NCBI GenBank assembly: GCA_016297775.1
Contig: JAEDGA010000001.1
Coordinates: forward strand, 29,490-93,489
Direction: 5' to 3'
Source of the DNA: Candidatus Methanomethylophilaceae archaeon
GTDB lineage: Archaea; Thermoplasmatota; Thermoplasmata; Methanomassiliicoccales; Methanomethylophilaceae
DNA length: 64,000 nucleotides
The notes under the pieces are model-generated. The model had not been told where the DNA came from, ran no database searches, and worked only from the letters and a program-made list of their open reading frames with translations. This document shows positions 60,852-64,000 of the stretch, piece after piece (position 1 is the first letter of the stretch; each line of letters opens with the position of its first letter). The translations under genes and the position numbers were made by a program.

Positions 60852-62432
60852 ATGAACAACATCGATCCAAATGCAATGAAATATCTCGTTAAAGCAAAGC
60901 TCACGGCCGACGGTATCGTGGAGAAGCCCGATGTGGTCGGAGCCGTCTTCGGACAGACCGAGGGTCTGTTGGGAGACGATCTCGATCTCAGGGATCTCCA
61001 GAAGTCCGGAAGGATCGGACGTATCGAGGTCGAGGTCACATCCAAGGGTGGTAAGTCCGAGGGTATCGTTTATGTCTCATCCAGTCTCGACCAGGTCGAG
61101 ACCGCCATCCTCGCATCCGCTCTCGAGACCGTCGATCGCGTAGGTCCCTGCAAGGCAGGCATCAAGGTCCTCGGTATCGAGGATGTCCGTGTCACCAAGA
61201 GGGAGCTCGTCATCGAGAGGGCCAAGGAACTCCTCGCCGATCTCATGAAACAGTCCAAGGGTACCGGGACCGACATCACCGAGACCCTCAGGCAGAGCAT
61301 CCAGGTGGACGAGATCACATCCTATGGTAAGGACCGCTGTCCCGCCGGACCCAATGTGAAGGACTCCGAGGCCATCATCATCGTCGAGGGAAGGTCCGAC
61401 GTCATCGCACTCCTCAAGGCAGGAATCAAGAATGCCATCGCCGTCGAGGGGACCAACATCCCTCAGACCGTACAGGAGCTTTCCAAGGAGAAGGTCTCCA
61501 CCGCATTCGTGGATGGTGACAGGGGAGGGGAGCTCATCCTCAGGGAGCTCTTCCAGGTCGCGGACATCGATTTCGTCGCAAGGGCACCCCGTGCACATGA
61601 GGTCGAGGAGCTCAGCGCCAAGCAGCTGGTGAAGTGCCTTCGCAACAAGATCCCTGGAGACCAGTACATGGAGATGAACGGTCTGGTCGCGAAGGAGAGC
61701 GACGAGGACGCACCCGTAGCCGAGGAGGATCGCCCCCGCAGGGAGAGGCACCACTCCGAGGACAGCGAGGAGAGGCGCGAGAGGCACACCAGGCGTGAGC
61801 GCTCCCTCAGAGGAACCGATGAGGACGAGCAGCCCAGACGCGAGCGCTCCCTCAGGGGGACCGACGAGGAAGAACCCAGACGCGAATCCAGAAGGAACAG
61901 GTTCAACAACGATGCGGTGGAGAAGTTCCGTAAGAAGGAGGTCGAAGCTCCAGCATCGGAAGCACCCGCGACCGAGGAGCCTGCAGCACCCGTCGAGGAG
62001 CCCGTCGCAGAGGCACCCGCACCCGTCGAGGAGCGCCCCCGCAGGGGAAGGAAGCCCAAGGACAGGACCGAGGACTCCGAGAAGCCCAAACGCGAGCCCC
62101 GTGCGAAGAGGGAGAAGGTAGAGAAGATCCTCTCTCCCGAGCAGACCGCATACCGCGACATCCTCGCATCCATCGCATCCACTCACAACGCAAAGGTGCT
62201 CGACAAGGACGGGAACATCGTACGCGAACTCCCCGTGAAGAGCCTGGTCGACACCCTCCGCGCAGAGGCAGAACTCAGTGTGACCACCATCGTCTTCGAC
62301 GGAATCATCTCCCAGAGGATCGTGGAAGTAGCATCCGAGAAGAACATCCAGACGGTCGTAGGTGTCAAGAAGGGTAACATCACCAAGATGCCTGCAGGAA
62401 TAACCCTCTGGACCAAGGAAGACCTTAACTGA
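60852..62432 (+). CDS. dnaG: Archaeal DnaG (Toprim primase-like, exosome-associated)
   Basis: 526 residues. The DnaG Toprim domain is near residues 168-260 (SEAIIIVEGRSDVIALLKAGI, FVDGDRGGELILREL). In archaea this protein is part of the RNA exosome and may also prime DNA. Between about residues 280 and 430 is a long charged low-complexity insert: three arginine/glutamate blocks containing RRERSLRGTDE, twice in tandem, then Ala-Pro-Glu repeats. The C-terminal part (about 435-526) is conserved (YRDILASIASTHNAKVLD...). The start ATG follows GGGGAACGAAG; the open frame runs 59 codons into the leader. Confidence 0.93.
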   Translation: MNNIDPNAMKYLVKAKLTADGIVEKPDVVGAVFGQTEGLLGDDLDLRDLQKSGRIGRIEVEVTSKGGKSEGIVYVSSSLDQVETAILASALETVDRVGPCKAGIKVLGIEDVRVTKRELVIERAKELLADLMKQSKGTGTDITETLRQSIQVDEITSYGKDRCPAGPNVKDSEAIIIVEGRSDVIALLKAGIKNAIAVEGTNIPQTVQELSKEKVSTAFVDGDRGGELILRELFQVADIDFVARAPRAHEVEELSAKQLVKCLRNKIPGDQYMEMNGLVAKESDEDAPVAEEDRPRRERHHSEDSEERRERHTRRERSLRGTDEDEQPRRERSLRGTDEEEPRRESRRNRFNNDAVEKFRKKEVEAPASEAPATEEPAAPVEEPVAEAPAPVEERPRRGRKPKDRTEDSEKPKREPRAKREKVEKILSPEQTAYRDILASIASTHNAKVLDKDGNIVRELPVKSLVDTLRAEAELSVTTIVFDGIISQRIVEVASEKNIQTVVGVKKGNITKMPAGITLWTKEDLN

Positions 62433-62439
62433 GATCGAG

Positions 62440-63963
62440 ATGACAGAGAAAAAGACAGTGTATACCTGGGCCGATGTCCAGGCGCTTGAGAGCACGGCAG
62501 ACATAGCCATCCCGGTCGATCCACTCGACCGTGTCCTCGGACAGGAGGAGGCTATCGAACTCGCGAGGATCGCCGCGAAACAGAGGAGACATCTTCTCCT
62601 CGTCGGCCCTCCGGGTACCGGTAAGTCGATGATCGCACGCGCGATCTCCATGCAACTCAGGAAACCCGAGACCGAGATCCGTGTCGCGGAGAATCCCGAG
62701 AATCCCGAGAGGCCGTTCCTCCAGCTCATCGAGTCCGAACGTGTCATAAGGGAGAACGAGTACAAGGCGAGCGCATCCGGAAGACTGATCGATCCCGAGA
62801 AGGCTCCCGTCAACGTGGCGGAGAAGCTCGGGTACAGGTGCAGGAACTGTGACAAGTATTCCGCGCACACCGAGCGCAACTGTCCCTTCTGCGGCAAGTC
62901 CAAGGTAGAGAACGGAGCATCCGGGGGGATGTTCCAGTTCAACGAGATGCTCGGTACCGCATTGGATATGCTGGGGCAGACCCAGAGGCCCAAGGACCGT
63001 GTGGTCACCACCAGGACCCTCGAGAACGGTAGCGAGGAGACCGTGGTGTTCGAGGCCGCAGGCGACAAGATCCGCGTGCTCGATCAGAAGGCCATGGAGA
63101 AGCGCCGCGAGGTGGAGAAGAACTCCAAGCAGAAGGTACTGGTCAAGCTTGACCGTTCCCCCTTCGTACTTGCGACCGGTGCATCCGAGACCGAACTCCT
63201 GGGTGACGTGCGTCACGACCCCTACGGCGGACATGCCCAGCTGGGTACCCCCGCATACGAGAGGGTGGTCGCCGGTTCGATACACGAGGCCCACGAAGGT
63301 GTGCTGTTCGTGGACGAGATCTCACATCTCGGGCCACTTCAGAGATTCATACTGACCGCAATGCAGGACAAGAAGTTCCCCATCATGGGACGCAATCCCC
63401 AGTCCGCAGGTGCCAGTGTGAAGGTCGAGGATGTGCCTTGCGACTTCATATTGGTGGCCGCATGCAACATACAGGATCTGGAGAACATACTCTCTCCGCT
63501 CAGGTCCAGGATCGTGGGCGGAGGATACGAGGTCCTCGTGGATGTGTCCATGCCCGATACCGATTCCAACCGTGCCAAGTATGCACAGTTCGTCGCACAG
63601 GAGATCATGATGGACGGACGCATACCTCCGGCGACCATACCTGCCGTCGAGGCGGTCATAGCCGAGGGAAGGTCCAGGGCGAAGGCCGACGGACAGCTCA
63701 ACGCGCTCACCCTCAGACTCAGGGAGCTGGGCGGATTGATCCGCGCTGCGGGGGACCTTGCGGTGATCGAAGGTTCGGAGTTCATCACCGAGGATCACAT
63801 GAAACGTGCGCTGAAGCGTTCCAGGCCCGCAGAGGACCAGATCAGGGAGCGTTACGGCTCGTACACCAAAGGACTTAACAAGGATATCTCCTCGGCACAG
63901 AAGGAGAGGACCAACGCCTATTACATGGAGAACGAGCACGTCGGCGACACCATGTACAGCTGA
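62440..63963 (+). CDS. Lon-type AAA ATPase with zinc ribbon and no protease domain
   Basis: 507 residues. Walker A VGPPGTGKSMIARAI (about residues 55-69), Walker B GVLFVDEISHLGP, sensor residues near VAACNIQDLENILSPLRSRI and an arginine finger as in archaeal LonB. Between the two Walker motifs is an insert with CRNCDKYSAHTERNCPFCG, a zinc ribbon (about residues 131-150), instead of the membrane helices of LonB. No Ser-Lys protease domain follows; the C-terminus ends in an ordinary helical lid and a short tail. It starts 7 bases after dnaG, so the two are probably in one operon. Function is unknown, perhaps a chaperone-like remodeler. Confidence 0.82.
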   Translation: MTEKKTVYTWADVQALESTADIAIPVDPLDRVLGQEEAIELARIAAKQRRHLLLVGPPGTGKSMIARAISMQLRKPETEIRVAENPENPERPFLQLIESERVIRENEYKASASGRLIDPEKAPVNVAEKLGYRCRNCDKYSAHTERNCPFCGKSKVENGASGGMFQFNEMLGTALDMLGQTQRPKDRVVTTRTLENGSEETVVFEAAGDKIRVLDQKAMEKRREVEKNSKQKVLVKLDRSPFVLATGASETELLGDVRHDPYGGHAQLGTPAYERVVAGSIHEAHEGVLFVDEISHLGPLQRFILTAMQDKKFPIMGRNPQSAGASVKVEDVPCDFILVAACNIQDLENILSPLRSRIVGGGYEVLVDVSMPDTDSNRAKYAQFVAQEIMMDGRIPPATIPAVEAVIAEGRSRAKADGQLNALTLRLRELGGLIRAAGDLAVIEGSEFITEDHMKRALKRSRPAEDQIRERYGSYTKGLNKDISSAQKERTNAYYMENEHVGDTMYS

Positions 63964-64000
63964 TCCGAAACTTCTTATCATATTCCATCCGCCACGCACT

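Noticed and set aside
61077..63068. Minus-strand open frame of 663 codons opposite dnaG and the Lon-type gene
   Set aside because: Long only because the GC-rich coding strand lacks stops in that frame; both genes on the plus strand have clear domains.
62440..63963. Frameshifted LonB protease
   Set aside because: The coding frame ends cleanly after a normal helical lid and the next 37 bases show no protease remnant in any frame, although the window ends there.

Overview
The window reads as chromosomal DNA of a methanogen-like archaeon, most probably a gut-associated member of the Methanomassiliicoccales (Thermoplasmata). Archaeal markers visible in the sequence are TBP, SRP54, a Toprim-type DnaG, the tRNA methyltransferase TrmY, a phosphopantetheine adenylyltransferase of the archaeal family, class I HMG-CoA reductase and a tRNA with encoded CCA. 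A bile-salt-hydrolase-like enzyme, BspA-like leucine-rich repeat and InlB-repeat surface proteins, and a MtaA/CmuA-type corrinoid methyltransferase suggest an animal gut and methylotrophic metabolism. The placement is inference: no mcr, 16S rRNA or pyl genes lie here. Many genes have a TATA-like box about 25 bases before the start codon and no Shine-Dalgarno, pointing to leaderless transcripts.

Layout. 0-3 kb: MFS transporter, Cys-rich peptide, rubrerythrin, TPR protein. 3.2-6.9 kb (+): nucleoside deoxyribosyltransferase, hmgA, pheT, a peroxiredoxin-like protein. 6.9-13.4 kb (-): a tight seven-gene run, srp54 - trmY - zinc ribbon - coaD/NTPase fusion - FAD-linked 2-hydroxyacid dehydrogenase - etfB - etfA, where the last three look like an electron-confurcating lactate-dehydrogenase-type complex and EtfA carries a Cys-Ser-Ser-Gly-Ser repeat tail. 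13.5-22.6 kb: LRR surface protein, flavoprotein, M18 aminopeptidase, cysK-cysE, AroQ-TyrA fusion, TBP. 22.9-34.7 kb: acyl-CoA synthetase, AzlCD, coiled-coil protein, purB, small membrane and flavin proteins, tRNA-Ala, an isolated AAA/DUF4143 ATPase in AT-rich DNA, a Na+ symporter, IMPACT and DUF1292 proteins. 34.7-43.7 kb: bile salt hydrolase-like enzyme, zinc-ribbon membrane proteins, a small regulator, transglutaminase-like surface protein, MFS transporter, rubredoxin-glutamate synthase-like protein, hotdog thioesterase.

43.7-50.1 kb carries a DnaQ-fold-like protein diverging from an AddB-like/AddA-like nuclease-helicase pair. 50.1-56.9 kb: P-type ATPase, surface protein, ThiS-like carrier, Cys-rich COG2158-like protein, corrinoid methyltransferase, MazG-like pyrophosphohydrolase. 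56.9-60.5 kb: a YhaO/YhaN (SbcDC-like) pair. 60.5-64 kb: a roughly 250-base structured leader, dnaG, and a Lon-type AAA ATPase with an inserted zinc ribbon and no protease domain.

The most noteworthy items are the EtfA Cys-repeat tail and its operon, the archaeal AddAB-like pair, the protease-less Lon-type ATPase coupled to dnaG, the dnaG leader, two symmetric TATA boxes each apparently serving two divergent leaderless genes, and a 9-base tandem repeat shared by two distant promoters.
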